This document shows positions 26,190 through 33,910 of a DNA stretch of 42,903 bases, in pieces (within the stretch, counting starts at the first letter, position 1; every line of letters starts with the position of its first letter). Where the stretch lies: NCBI GenBank assembly GCA_018385335.1, contig JAHAZN010000010.1:1-42903 (forward strand). The letters run 5' to 3'. The translations under genes and the position numbers were made by a program. A model generated the notes under the pieces. The model was not told where the DNA came from. It was given only the letters and a program-made list of their open reading frames with translations, and searched no databases. This stretch comes from Prevotella sp. (lineage in GTDB: Bacteria; Bacteroidota; Bacteroidia; Bacteroidales; Bacteroidaceae).

Positions 26190-26355
26190 CTACTTTTCCT
26201 TGATGAGGATAAATCGCTATGCCTTTCTCTCCTGTCTTGATCCATTTCTCCACGAGCATCTTCTCTTCATAAGGACCCCAGATGTTCTTTGAGCGGAAGA
26301 TGGCCTGTCCCGACGGCCAACCGCCGTAGGTGGAGTAGATGTAATTAGAGCAACA
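26190..26355 (-). pseudogene. Remnant of a GH43 family glycoside hydrolase gene
   Basis: Right after the yfhO stop codon, one minus-strand frame reads about 55 residues including NYIYSTYGGWPSGQAIFRS, then KNIWGPYEEK, and finally PHQG. This resembles the internal part of family 43 arabinofuranosidases and xylosidases, where a YY-strand with GGW is followed by a xxRSKNIxGPYE segment and an xHQG motif. The stretch has no start codon of its own, no catalytic acidic triad and no family ends, and the frame runs out past PHQG into the terminator, so it is a decayed fragment. It probably marks a deletion or recombination endpoint between the fucose genes and yfhO. The match is from memory of the family pattern. 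Confidence 0.65.
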
Positions 26356-26369
26356 CGCGGTTGCCGTGG

Positions 26370-28883
26370 CTATCGGTGAGATGACGACCAGTGATACGAG
26401 CGCCATTTCATGCCGATAGCCAACAGGAGGAGCAGGATGAGCACGCCATAGGAGCAGTAGGCGATGGTCTCGGTGATGGTGATGGAACGGGGGAAGAACG
26501 CGAGCTCCACCTGATGGTTGCCACCCTCCACACGCAGGGCACGCAAGATGTAGTTCACTCTGCCCAACTCCACTTCCTTGCCATCGACGGTGGCTGTCCA
26601 TCCGGGATAATAGATCTCGGAGAAGACCACAACACCGCCCTTCTCGCTGTTCACCTCATACTTCAGCCGGTTGGGCTCATAGCTCAAGAGGGTCACCACG
26701 CTCGTTGAATCCTGAGCTATGGAAGCACCGAGTGTTTCCTCGAAACGTTTGTCAGCCACCGCCTCATGACGGAGGTCAACCTTCCCTACCCCATCGATCT
26801 CTTCGTTGGCAGTAGCCACATAGGTCACCTTGTCCACCATCCACGCGTTCCCCATGGCATAGGGGTTCTGCATGGGTAGCGTCTGGTTGTTTTGCAGAGG
26901 GAAGATGAAATATTTGGTGTTGAGCATGTTGAGCACGGGGAACAGGCTGTCGCCCTTCACCTTGGTGATGTCACCCTGAGCCTCGACAACGGCTTTGAAG
27001 AGGGTGTTCTTCTCCGGAGCGATATAGGCATCTATCATCTCCTGATAGCGGCGTAATTTAGCGGGATGATATCCTCCTACGCTCTTGAAATAGAAAGAGG
27101 TCTCGTTCTCATTGAAGGTGTCTGAGGCGAGGTTGAACACGCGGAAGTCGAGCGACTGGTCCTGGAGGATCTGCTCCTCTGCAGCACTCTTGCTGATGGG
27201 CTGCTCACGCATGGTCTTGTCAACAAACATACTGTCGTTGAGATAGCGTTTGTTGACTGTCCAGAGGTCAACAAGACAGAGTACGAGGAGGGCACCGGCC
27301 ATCACCGGTGTCTTCAGTTTGCCAAACTTATAGACAAGGAGAATCACCAGTCCGATGACGATCACCCAGAACGAGCGCCAACAGTCGGCAGTGAAGACAG
27401 CTGCTCTCACCTTGGCAATATTGTCGAGCATCGGACCGAGATATTCCTGACTCACATACTGACTCAGCTGCATACGGTCGGCCACCGAGTTGAAGTCGAA
27501 GAAGGCGGTGGGCATCAGCGCAAAGAGGAGACAGAGTCCACCAGTAAGACTAAAGCTCACATAGACCCATCTCATCTTGCGTCCCAGGAGTGTCGGGTCG
27601 TCAACGATGGCCTTCAGTCCCATCATCGCCAGAAGAGGAATAGTAAACTCAGCAATGACAAGGATAGAGGAAACGGTACGGAACTTAGCATACATCGGCA
27701 CATAATCGATGAACACATTGGTGAGCGGCATGAAATATTTACCCCATGACAGGAGGATGGAGAGGACCGTGACTGCCAGCAATGCCCATTTCATTGGTCC
27801 CTTGACGATGAAGAGACTCAACACAAAGAGCATCATGACAAAGGCACCAACATAAACAGGTCCGGCAGTGAAAGGCTGGTCGCCCCAATACTGATACCAC
27901 TGACCCACATACTGGGCATACTGACTGTCACACTTCGCCATGGCCTTGGCATCGCTGCCGAGACGTATCTGATGCGCACCTCCCTTGGCGTTGGGGATGA
28001 GCAGGGTGAAGGTCTCATCGATACCATAACTCCACTGGGTGATATAGTCGCGGTCGAGACCACTAGAGGTCTGATTCTCTGAATTGGCTTTCACCAGTTC
28101 GCTCTTTCCACGCATCGACTCCTTGCTGTATTGCCAGGTGTGGTAGAGGTTGCTGAGGTTAATCATCACTCCAAGAAGGGCGCCCACAGCACATACTGCC
28201 GTGGCCTTAGCAAACTGCGGCAAGGTCTTCTTACGGAGAGCCTCAACGAGATAGGCAATGACCATAGCCAGGATGATGAACAGATAATAATAGGTCATCT
28301 GCACATGGTTGGCATTGATCTCTAAGGCAGAGAAGATGGCGGTGAGAAGAAGAGCTGAGAGATAACGCCCCCGATAGGCCAGCACAACACCGGCAATCAT
28401 CGGCGGAAGATAGGCCAGAGCAAAGACTTTCCAAATATGGCCAGCGGCAATGATGATGAGGAAATAACTGCTGAAAGACCAAAGGATAGAGCCGAGGGCA
28501 GCCAACGACTGACGGAAGTCGAACGCTCTCAAAAGGATATAGAATCCCAGGAGATAGGCGAAGACATACCACACATTCTCCGGCAACCAGAGATGATAGA
28601 AAGCGCCAAGGCTTTCCAAGGCATCAGTACTCTCATAGGAGGGGGCCAACTGATAGGTAGGCATACCACCAAAGAGGGCATTGGTCCAACGGGTGCGCTC
28701 GCCCGTACGCTGCAGATATTCGGTCTGTTCCTGACCAGCACCACGACCAGCGGAGGCATCATGGCGATAGAGAATACGCCCCTCAATATCGGCGGGATAG
28801 AAATAGGCAAATGCCAAAAGGGCAAAAAGCACCACGACAAGCACATCGGGCAGTACTTTCTTCAGCTGTTCTTTTGTTATCAT
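26370..28883 (-). CDS. YfhO-family polytopic membrane protein
   Basis: This 837-residue protein has about a dozen predicted membrane helices, starting with LPDVLVVVLFALLAFAYFY (residues 9-27), a large extracytoplasmic loop after the early helices with the typical PTYQLAPSYES segment, and a soluble domain near the end (about residues 560-800), followed by a final helix (ETIAYCSYGVLILLLLLA). In the family the characteristic late sequence VVFSEIYYPGWTATVDGKE is present. YfhO proteins are thought to be GT-C-like lipid-linked glycosyltransferases (in Gram-positives, lipoteichoic acid glycosylation), but the Bacteroidota members are uncharacterised. It is a single-gene unit, with a -7 element at 28912-28919 and a GH43 remnant immediately downstream. 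Confidence 0.85.
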   Translation of the reverse strand: MITKEQLKKVLPDVLVVVLFALLAFAYFYPADIEGRILYRHDASAGRGAGQEQTEYLQRTGERTRWTNALFGGMPTYQLAPSYESTDALESLGAFYHLWLPENVWYVFAYLLGFYILLRAFDFRQSLAALGSILWSFSSYFLIIIAAGHIWKVFALAYLPPMIAGVVLAYRGRYLSALLLTAIFSALEINANHVQMTYYYLFIILAMVIAYLVEALRKKTLPQFAKATAVCAVGALLGVMINLSNLYHTWQYSKESMRGKSELVKANSENQTSSGLDRDYITQWSYGIDETFTLLIPNAKGGAHQIRLGSDAKAMAKCDSQYAQYVGQWYQYWGDQPFTAGPVYVGAFVMMLFVLSLFIVKGPMKWALLAVTVLSILLSWGKYFMPLTNVFIDYVPMYAKFRTVSSILVIAEFTIPLLAMMGLKAIVDDPTLLGRKMRWVYVSFSLTGGLCLLFALMPTAFFDFNSVADRMQLSQYVSQEYLGPMLDNIAKVRAAVFTADCWRSFWVIVIGLVILLVYKFGKLKTPVMAGALLVLCLVDLWTVNKRYLNDSMFVDKTMREQPISKSAAEEQILQDQSLDFRVFNLASDTFNENETSFYFKSVGGYHPAKLRRYQEMIDAYIAPEKNTLFKAVVEAQGDITKVKGDSLFPVLNMLNTKYFIFPLQNNQTLPMQNPYAMGNAWMVDKVTYVATANEEIDGVGKVDLRHEAVADKRFEETLGASIAQDSTSVVTLLSYEPNRLKYEVNSEKGGVVVFSEIYYPGWTATVDGKEVELGRVNYILRALRVEGGNHQVELAFFPRSITITETIAYCSYGVLILLLLLAIGMKWRSYHWSSSHR

Positions 28884-28911
28884 ATCGGATGGATTATTTT
28901 TCTTCAGGTGG

Positions 28912-28919
28912 CAAAGTTA
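28912..28919 (-). promoter_or_regulatory. -7 promoter element for the YfhO-family gene
   Basis: Plus-strand CAAAGTTA is TAACTTTG on the minus strand, an exact TAnnTTTG match 28 bp upstream of the ATG. No convincing -33 box. Confidence 0.5.
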
Positions 28920-28940
28920 CACTATTTTCATGAAACAATC

Positions 28941-28971
28941 CTTGCAAATAGAAAGTTTTTGAGTAACTTTA
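28941..28971 (+). promoter_or_regulatory. Promoter candidate for the MTAN-LuxS fusion gene
   Basis: CTTG (28941-28944), 19 bp and TAACTTTA (28964-28971) each differ by one base from the Bacteroidota boxes. The -7 box ends 22 bp before the ATG. It diverges from the yfhO promoter. Confidence 0.45.
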
Positions 28972-28993
28972 CCACCTCAAACTAATTCATAAG

Positions 28994-30169
28994 ATGAAAA
29001 TTGGTGTAATCATAGCGATGGACAAGGAGTTCCAGCGCATCAAGGAGTTGCTGGTCAACATGACCGAAACTACCATTGACGGAAATGTTTTTGTGGAGGG
29101 CCATCTGGGCGACAACGACCTCATCCTCCATCAGTGTGGTATAGGCAAGGTGAATGCTGCCATTGGCGTGAGCGATCTCATCCGCCGTTATCATCCTCAT
29201 TTAGTGGTATCTACAGGATGTGCCGGCGGCGCATCTACCGACTTGGAGGTAGAGGATGTGGTGGTGAGCAACGAGCTGGTCTATCATGATGTCTATTGTG
29301 GCGAAGCCATAGGACAATCGGTCTATGGTCAGGTGCAAGGACTCCCCGCCCGTTTCTCTTCGCCGGAGTCTTTTATCAGTCAGGCTCTGCTCCTCAATGA
29401 GCAGGGGGTGGCACGGGTGAAGGCAGGACTGATAGTGACGGGCGACTGGTTTGTTGATTCCAAGGAGAAGATGAGGGAGATTATACAGCATTTCCCCGAG
29501 GCACTCGCCGTAGATATGGAGTCGGCAGCCATCGCACAGACCTGTTATCTGCTCCATACGCCGTTTATCTCCTTTAGGGTGATCAGCGACATCCCACTCA
29601 AAGATACCAACGCCTCGCAGTATCACGACTTCTGGGCTTCGATAGCCGACCGCTCCTTTACTGCCACACGTCATTTCTTAGAGACTATCAGCTCCCCTAC
29701 AGAGGAGAAGAAGTGTGAAAAGAGAGTGTTTGAGAAGATACCGAGTTTCACCATCGACCACACTACGCTGATGCCTGGCATCTATGTCTCACGTAAGGAC
29801 CATGTGGGTGGCGACATCGTGACAACCTTCGACATACGCATGAAGGCTCCTAACCGCGAGCCTGCCCTCCATCCCAGTGCTATTCATACGATAGAGCATC
29901 TGGCAGCCACCTACCTACGCAACGACGACGAGTGGAAGGAGCGCATTATCTACTGGGGGCCGATGGGATGCCTCACGGGCAACTACCTCCTGGTGCGTGG
30001 CGACTACGAGGCTGATGATGTGCGAGAGCTGATGCGGCGCACCTTCGCCTTCATCGCTTCCTTCGAGGGCGACATCCCTGGCGCCTCGCCCCGCGACTGC
30101 GGCAACTATCTGCTCAACGACCTACCGATGGCCCGATGGGAGGCGGAGCGGTTCCTCAAGGTATTATAA
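28994..30169 (+). CDS. MTA/SAH nucleosidase fused to S-ribosylhomocysteine lyase (MTAN-LuxS)
   Basis: One 391-residue chain contains both enzymes of the S-adenosylhomocysteine detoxification route. Residues 1-230 are an MTA/SAH nucleosidase (Pfs): Glu12 in IIAMDKE, the VDMES block with Glu176, and SD at 198-199 match the known catalytic residues of E. coli MTAN (Glu12, Glu174, Asp197). After a charged linker (about 231-247), residues 248-391 are a near full-length LuxS, with Ser251 and FTIDHT, Arg282, the HTIEH zinc motif (298-302), the catalytic Cys326 in PMGCLTGNY and the zinc Cys369 in RDCGNY. All catalytic residues are intact in both halves. Together they would convert SAH to adenine, homocysteine and DPD, the AI-2 precursor. 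It is a single-gene unit ending in a strong terminator. Confidence 0.93.
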   Translation: MKIGVIIAMDKEFQRIKELLVNMTETTIDGNVFVEGHLGDNDLILHQCGIGKVNAAIGVSDLIRRYHPHLVVSTGCAGGASTDLEVEDVVVSNELVYHDVYCGEAIGQSVYGQVQGLPARFSSPESFISQALLLNEQGVARVKAGLIVTGDWFVDSKEKMREIIQHFPEALAVDMESAAIAQTCYLLHTPFISFRVISDIPLKDTNASQYHDFWASIADRSFTATRHFLETISSPTEEKKCEKRVFEKIPSFTIDHTTLMPGIYVSRKDHVGGDIVTTFDIRMKAPNREPALHPSAIHTIEHLAATYLRNDDEWKERIIYWGPMGCLTGNYLLVRGDYEADDVRELMRRTFAFIASFEGDIPGASPRDCGNYLLNDLPMARWEAERFLKVL

Positions 30170-30176
30170 TAGACAA

Positions 30177-30226
30177 CGTGAGTTCGACGAATAGGTTTTG
30201 GTATTCATCGAACTCACGCTGTTTTT
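30177..30226. terminator. Bidirectional-type terminator between mtan-luxS and typA
   Basis: A 17-bp stem (30177-30193 with 30202-30218) has one G-T pair and an 8-nt loop; CTGTTTTTGG follows on the plus strand, giving a canonical end for the MTAN-LuxS message. On the minus strand the tail is weaker, but it is correctly placed for typA. Confidence 0.8.
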
Positions 30227-30246
30227 GGGATATAGGGTAAGAAGGA

Positions 30247-32049
30247 TTATTCTTTTCCTGCCTTCTTGCGTTCGTTGTGGTCGAGGATGATCTTGCGCAT
30301 ACGCATGCTCTTGGGTGTCACCTCGACCAACTCATCGGCCTTGATATATTCCAAAGCCTCCTCCAAGGAGAGGACCGTGCGGGGCACGATGCGCGCCTTG
30401 TCATCGGAACCGCTAGCACGGGTGTTGGTGAGCTGCTTGGCCTTGGTCACGTTGATAACAAGGTCGTTGTCGTGGACATGCTCTCCCACAACCTCACCGA
30501 TATACACATCATCGCCTGGATCGATGAAGAACTTCCCTCTGTCCTGGAGCTTGTCGATGGAGTAGGCATAGGCGGTGCCTGTCTCCATGGCTATCATCGA
30601 ACCGTTGAGACGGCGTGTAATCTCACCTTTATAGGGCTGATATTCCTTAAAACGATGGGCCATGATGGCCTCACCCTGACTGGCAGTGAGCACGTTGGTA
30701 CGCAGACCAATGATACCGCGTGAGGGCACATCAAACTCGATATTCACGCGATCGGCCTGACTCTCCATAGAGGTCATCTCACCCTTGCGGCGTGTCACCA
30801 TATCAATCATCTTTGAGGCAAACTCCTCGGGCACGTTGATGGTGAGTTCTTCTATTGGCTCACATTTCACGCCGTTGATCTCCTTAAAAATCACCTGAGG
30901 CTGTCCCACCTGAAGTTCATAACCCTCGCGACGCATGGTCTCTATAAGCACGGAGAGGTGGAGCACACCGCGACCGCTCACCACCCATTTGTCGGTGGAG
31001 TCCTCAAACTGATTGACACGCAGGGCGAGGTTCTTCTCCAACTCTTTCTGCAGACGGTCGTTGATATGACGGCTGGTGACAAACTTTCCTTCCTTGCCGA
31101 AGAAGGGAGAGTCGTTGATGGTGAAGAGCATCGACATCGTAGGTTCATCGATAGCGATAGGAGGCAGTGGGTCGGGCTGCTCGAAGTCGCAGATGGTATC
31201 GCCGATCTCAAACTTCTCCAGTCCTATGATGGCACAGATATCACCACTCCCCACTTCAGGGGTCTTGATATGTCCCATACCTTCGAAGGTGTGCAACTCC
31301 TTGATACGGGTCTTCTCCATCGTTCCGTCACGATGAGAGATGGTCACGTTCATTCCCTCCTTGAGCATGCCACGGTGCACACGGCCCACGGCGATGCGTC
31401 CCGTATAGCTGGAATAGTCTAAGGAGGTGATAAGCATCTGAGGCGTACCTTCGATCACCTTGGGGGCAGGTATCACCTCTACAATCTTATCGAGGAGATA
31501 GGTGATGTCAGTGGTGGGATGGTTATAGTCGGCACCCATCCATCCGTTCTTTGCCGAGCCATAGACCACGGGAAAGTCGAGCTGGTCTTCGGTGGCATTA
31601 AGGGAGAACATCAGGTCGAACACCATCTCATACACCTCTTCAGGACGGCAGTTGGGTTTATCCACCTTATTCACCACAACGATAGGCTTCAGTCCTATCT
31701 GCAATGCTTTCTGCAATACGAAACGTGTCTGAGGCATCGGACCCTCAAAGGCATCGACCAAGAGCAGACAGCCATCGGCCATGTTGAGCACTCGCTCTAC
31801 CTCACCACCAAAATCGGAGTGACCCGGAGTGTCAATGATATTGATTTTTGTTCCTTTCCAATTGATGGAAACGTTTTTCGACAGAATTGTTATCCCTCGT
31901 TCTCGCTCCAGGTCATTGCTGTCTAACACTTGTCCGCTGAGGTCCTGTCCCTCTCTGAAGAGGTTCCCAGCGAGCATCATCTTATCTACCAACGTGGTCT
32001 TACCATGGTCCACGTGCGCAATGATTGCGATGTTTCTGATGTCTTGCAT
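30247..32049 (-). CDS. typA: Ribosome-associated GTPase TypA/BipA
   Basis: TypA is an EF-G-like translational GTPase that helps 50S assembly and stress adaptation. The 600-residue product has G1 AHVDHGKTT (10-18), the G2 region ERGITILSKNVSI, G3 DTPGHSDF, G4 NKVD and the SAKNGW G5-like element. These are followed by domain II (VGRVHRGMLKEGMNVTI), an EF-G III/V-like part (INDSPFFGKEGKFVTSRHI, LHLSVLIETMRREGYEL) and the TypA-specific C-terminal domain (GTAYAYSIDKLQDRGKFFIDPGDDVYIGEVVGEH shows its signature). Length and order match the family exactly. It is a single-gene unit with its own promoter and convergent with the MTAN-LuxS gene. Confidence 0.96.
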   Translation of the reverse strand: MQDIRNIAIIAHVDHGKTTLVDKMMLAGNLFREGQDLSGQVLDSNDLERERGITILSKNVSINWKGTKINIIDTPGHSDFGGEVERVLNMADGCLLLVDAFEGPMPQTRFVLQKALQIGLKPIVVVNKVDKPNCRPEEVYEMVFDLMFSLNATEDQLDFPVVYGSAKNGWMGADYNHPTTDITYLLDKIVEVIPAPKVIEGTPQMLITSLDYSSYTGRIAVGRVHRGMLKEGMNVTISHRDGTMEKTRIKELHTFEGMGHIKTPEVGSGDICAIIGLEKFEIGDTICDFEQPDPLPPIAIDEPTMSMLFTINDSPFFGKEGKFVTSRHINDRLQKELEKNLALRVNQFEDSTDKWVVSGRGVLHLSVLIETMRREGYELQVGQPQVIFKEINGVKCEPIEELTINVPEEFASKMIDMVTRRKGEMTSMESQADRVNIEFDVPSRGIIGLRTNVLTASQGEAIMAHRFKEYQPYKGEITRRLNGSMIAMETGTAYAYSIDKLQDRGKFFIDPGDDVYIGEVVGEHVHDNDLVINVTKAKQLTNTRASGSDDKARIVPRTVLSLEEALEYIKADELVEVTPKSMRMRKIILDHNERKKAGKE

Positions 32050-32074
32050 TGTTTTTCCCTTAAAAAATCGGTTG

Positions 32075-32082
32075 CAAAGTTA
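32075..32082 (-). promoter_or_regulatory. -7 promoter element for typA
   Basis: CAAAGTTA on the plus strand gives TAACTTTG on the minus strand, an exact TAnnTTTG match 25 bp upstream of the ATG. The -33 position is not clear. Confidence 0.5.
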
Positions 32083-32139
32083 CTGTTTTTTTTGCAAACC
32101 AATAGCAACAAAGTCATAAAACTATGTCAGTGGAGCAAC

Positions 32140-32192
32140 AAAAACGGGCGGGGAGCCGGCTCATCGTGAAGTGAGGATGCCGCTCCCCGCCC
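32140..32192 (-). terminator. Strong terminator after the DUF3467 gene
   Basis: GGGCGGGGAGC (32146-32156) and GCTCCCCGCCC (32182-32192) form an 11-bp GC-rich stem. On the minus strand it is followed by GTTTTTG. It is about 240 nt downstream of the DUF3467 stop and just upstream of the typA promoter, so it insulates the two. Confidence 0.75.
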
Positions 32193-32430
32193 CTATCGGA
32201 CGGTCAGTGTGTCACACGCGGTGGGCGTGGGACGAACGGGGACTATTCATCGAAATCCCAGAGAGAAGAACAGACCAATCGCTCCATGTAGAGGAGGGAG
32301 CAGACTGACAGGCTGCAGCAGTATTGGTACCATCACTTAAAGAAAGACGGAACCGAGAAGAAAGGAGAGAGGGAGGTGGTAACCCGCGCTCAAAATCACA
32401 GGTTGCCACCTTCCTTAGCGATGCGTTGGT
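32193..32430 (-). other. Long 3' region of the DUF3467 transcript
   Basis: This stretch lies between the DUF3467 stop and its terminator. It contains a 14-bp imperfect stem (32371-32384 with 32401-32414, two G-T pairs), only 16 nt after the stop codon, whose minus-strand tail is pyrimidine-rich. A 65-codon GTG-started frame (32212-32409) is present but its product resembles nothing known. A 3'-UTR-derived small RNA is conceivable; nothing firmer can be said. Confidence 0.35.
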
Positions 32431-32748
32431 TCACGCCTCGCCTTTGGCCACATTGAACGGCGAGATGGTGCGGGGTTCTTGGTTGGGGATGGTGATGGTA
32501 CCAAACTCATGCTCATAACGCATGATATTCTCTTGCAAGGCAAGGAGCAAACGCTTGGCATGCTCAGGAGCAAGGATAACGCGACTCTTCACCACGGGCT
32601 TGGGGAGACCAGGGAGCACACGGGCAAAATCAACGATGAAGTCGCTACTGGAATGGGTGATAATGGCAAAATTGGCATAGTTTCCTTGGGCCACATCGGC
32701 GGGCAGATCCAACTGGAATGCCCCTGAATTGTTGTCTTTCTCGTTCAT
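32431..32748 (-). CDS. DUF3467 domain protein
   Basis: This 105-residue soluble protein with no signal peptide or membrane helix has the DUF3467 pattern: LPADVAQGNYANFAIITHSSSDFIVDFARVLPG, then VVKSRVILAPEHAKRLLLALQENI and a final FGTI. Function is unknown. From memory, the gene sits directly after rpoC in many Bacteroidota; here a 5.3-kb regulator-efflux block lies between them. It is 63 bp downstream of the AraC gene on the same strand and I find no -7 box of its own, so it may be read from the AraC promoter. Confidence 0.85.
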   Translation of the reverse strand: MNEKDNNSGAFQLDLPADVAQGNYANFAIITHSSSDFIVDFARVLPGLPKPVVKSRVILAPEHAKRLLLALQENIMRYEHEFGTITIPNQEPRTISPFNVAKGEA

Positions 32749-32811
32749 GTCTTTATTGTTGTTTAGTGAATCTATTGTTTTTCTATGGATGACTATAGGA
32801 TATATCCTCTT

Positions 32812-33696
32812 TCACTTGCCCTCACGGAAATGTCTGGGCGAGAGCCCCGTATGACGCTTGAAGAAGGTACCAAAAGCGGAGGCATTGGGGAAATGGAGCT
32901 CATTGGAGATTTGCTGGATGGTGCGGTTGGTGTTCTTCATAAGGAAAATGCTGCGTCGGATGATGGCGCGGAACACTATCTCCTGAACGGTGTAGCCACA
33001 GACTGACTTAACCATCGACGAGAGGTATTTGGGTGAGAGACATAGTTTGTCGGCATAAAAGGCGACGCCACGTTCCTCACTGTAGTGCTGCTCAACAAGC
33101 CTTACCAACTGGACAAAGATCTCCATCCGCCGACCCTGTAACATACTGTCGTTAGACATCTGTCTGCTGTGGATGGAGCAGAGACGATAGGTAAAGGCCA
33201 TAAGGAGGAGCTTGCGCTCGTTGTCGTCGAAGGTGCTTTGGGCTGGTCCTACGTAACAGGAAAGGAGGGAGATATAATGCAAGAGGTCGTCCTCGTCGCC
33301 TGTGGTCCACACCTTGCAGTTGTCGGGAGAGAGCAGAGAATAGACACGCATGGAGATGACCGAACTGCCAAGGATGTCGCGGATAGGATCGACACGATAG
33401 AAGAGCAGACGGTAACGGAGGTCGGAGGATGTGTCGCAGACCACGAAAGAACAGCCTTCGGAAAGATAGACGGTCTGACCTCCTTGGGCATGATAGAGGT
33501 GGTTGTTGACCATAAAGGAGAAGCTACCCTCCTCGCACACTATCAGACCGACACGGTCGAGATGGTAATGATGGGTGAGGATGGGAGGAAAAACACTAAG
33601 CACACCCTCTGACACACACACTTCATCATTGCGCAAAAAGGCTTCTTCGAGGCGAAGAACGGAAGGTGACTGGTGCTCGTCGTTGACTGTTATCAT
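32812..33696 (-). CDS. AraC-family transcriptional regulator
   Basis: This 294-residue protein has an N-terminal cupin-like sensing domain (about 30-150, with YHLDRVGLIVCEEGSFSFMVNNH) and a C-terminal AraC DNA-binding domain (about 195-294). The latter contains the first helix-turn-helix (YADKLCLSPKYLSSMVKSVCG) and the second ending in the family signature NELHFPNASAFGTFFKRHTGLSPRHF. AraC proteins act as effector-controlled activators or repressors. It follows the TolC-EmrA-EmrB operon after a terminator and a 215-bp gap, making it the likely local regulator of that pump. Its own promoter candidate is at 33720-33751. The DUF3467 gene follows. Confidence 0.9.
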   Translation of the reverse strand: MITVNDEHQSPSVLRLEEAFLRNDEVCVSEGVLSVFPPILTHHYHLDRVGLIVCEEGSFSFMVNNHLYHAQGGQTVYLSEGCSFVVCDTSSDLRYRLLFYRVDPIRDILGSSVISMRVYSLLSPDNCKVWTTGDEDDLLHYISLLSCYVGPAQSTFDDNERKLLLMAFTYRLCSIHSRQMSNDSMLQGRRMEIFVQLVRLVEQHYSEERGVAFYADKLCLSPKYLSSMVKSVCGYTVQEIVFRAIIRRSIFLMKNTNRTIQQISNELHFPNASAFGTFFKRHTGLSPRHFREGK

Positions 33697-33719
33697 GCTT
33701 TTCTGTTGCTTATGCGCTG

Positions 33720-33751
33720 CGAAGATACTACTTTTTTGGGGATAAACGAAA
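33720..33751 (-). promoter_or_regulatory. Promoter candidate for the AraC regulator gene
   Basis: On the minus strand TTTC (plus 33748-33751), 20 bp and TATCTTCG (plus 33720-33727) are each one mismatch from TTTG and TAnnTTTG. The -7 box is 23 bp upstream of the ATG. Confidence 0.4.
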
Positions 33752-33779
33752 AGATATGATAGAAATATGTGGGTGATAA

Positions 33780-33820
33780 AAAGAAAAGGGGTCGCATCTA
33801 AGATGATTGATGCAACCCCT
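33780..33820 (-). terminator. Terminator of the tolC-emrA-emrB operon
   Basis: AGGGGTCGCATC (33787-33798) pairs with GATGCAACCCCT (33809-33820) with one mismatch and a 10-nt loop. On the minus strand it is followed by TTTCTTTTT. It is about 90 nt past the EmrB stop. Between the two, GCTTTTC (33854-33860) and GAAAAGC (33865-33871) form a small inverted repeat of unknown role. Confidence 0.7.
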
Positions 33821-33910
33821 ATAAGGCGAGGATACTTGTGTGCAATAGATAGAGCTTTTCCTCTGAAAAGCAGATTAAGAAAAGTAGATCACTATCCTCG
33901 TCTATGTCTG

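Noticed and set aside
26000..26601. 201-codon minus-strand frame as an intact gene
   Set aside because: Only its central part looks protein-like (GH43); the start lies inside yfhO in another frame and the end overlaps fucP.
32212..32409. 65-codon GTG-started minus-strand frame with a purine-rich sequence before it
   Set aside because: No similarity to known proteins and it lies in the 3' region of the DUF3467 message; too weak to call as a gene.
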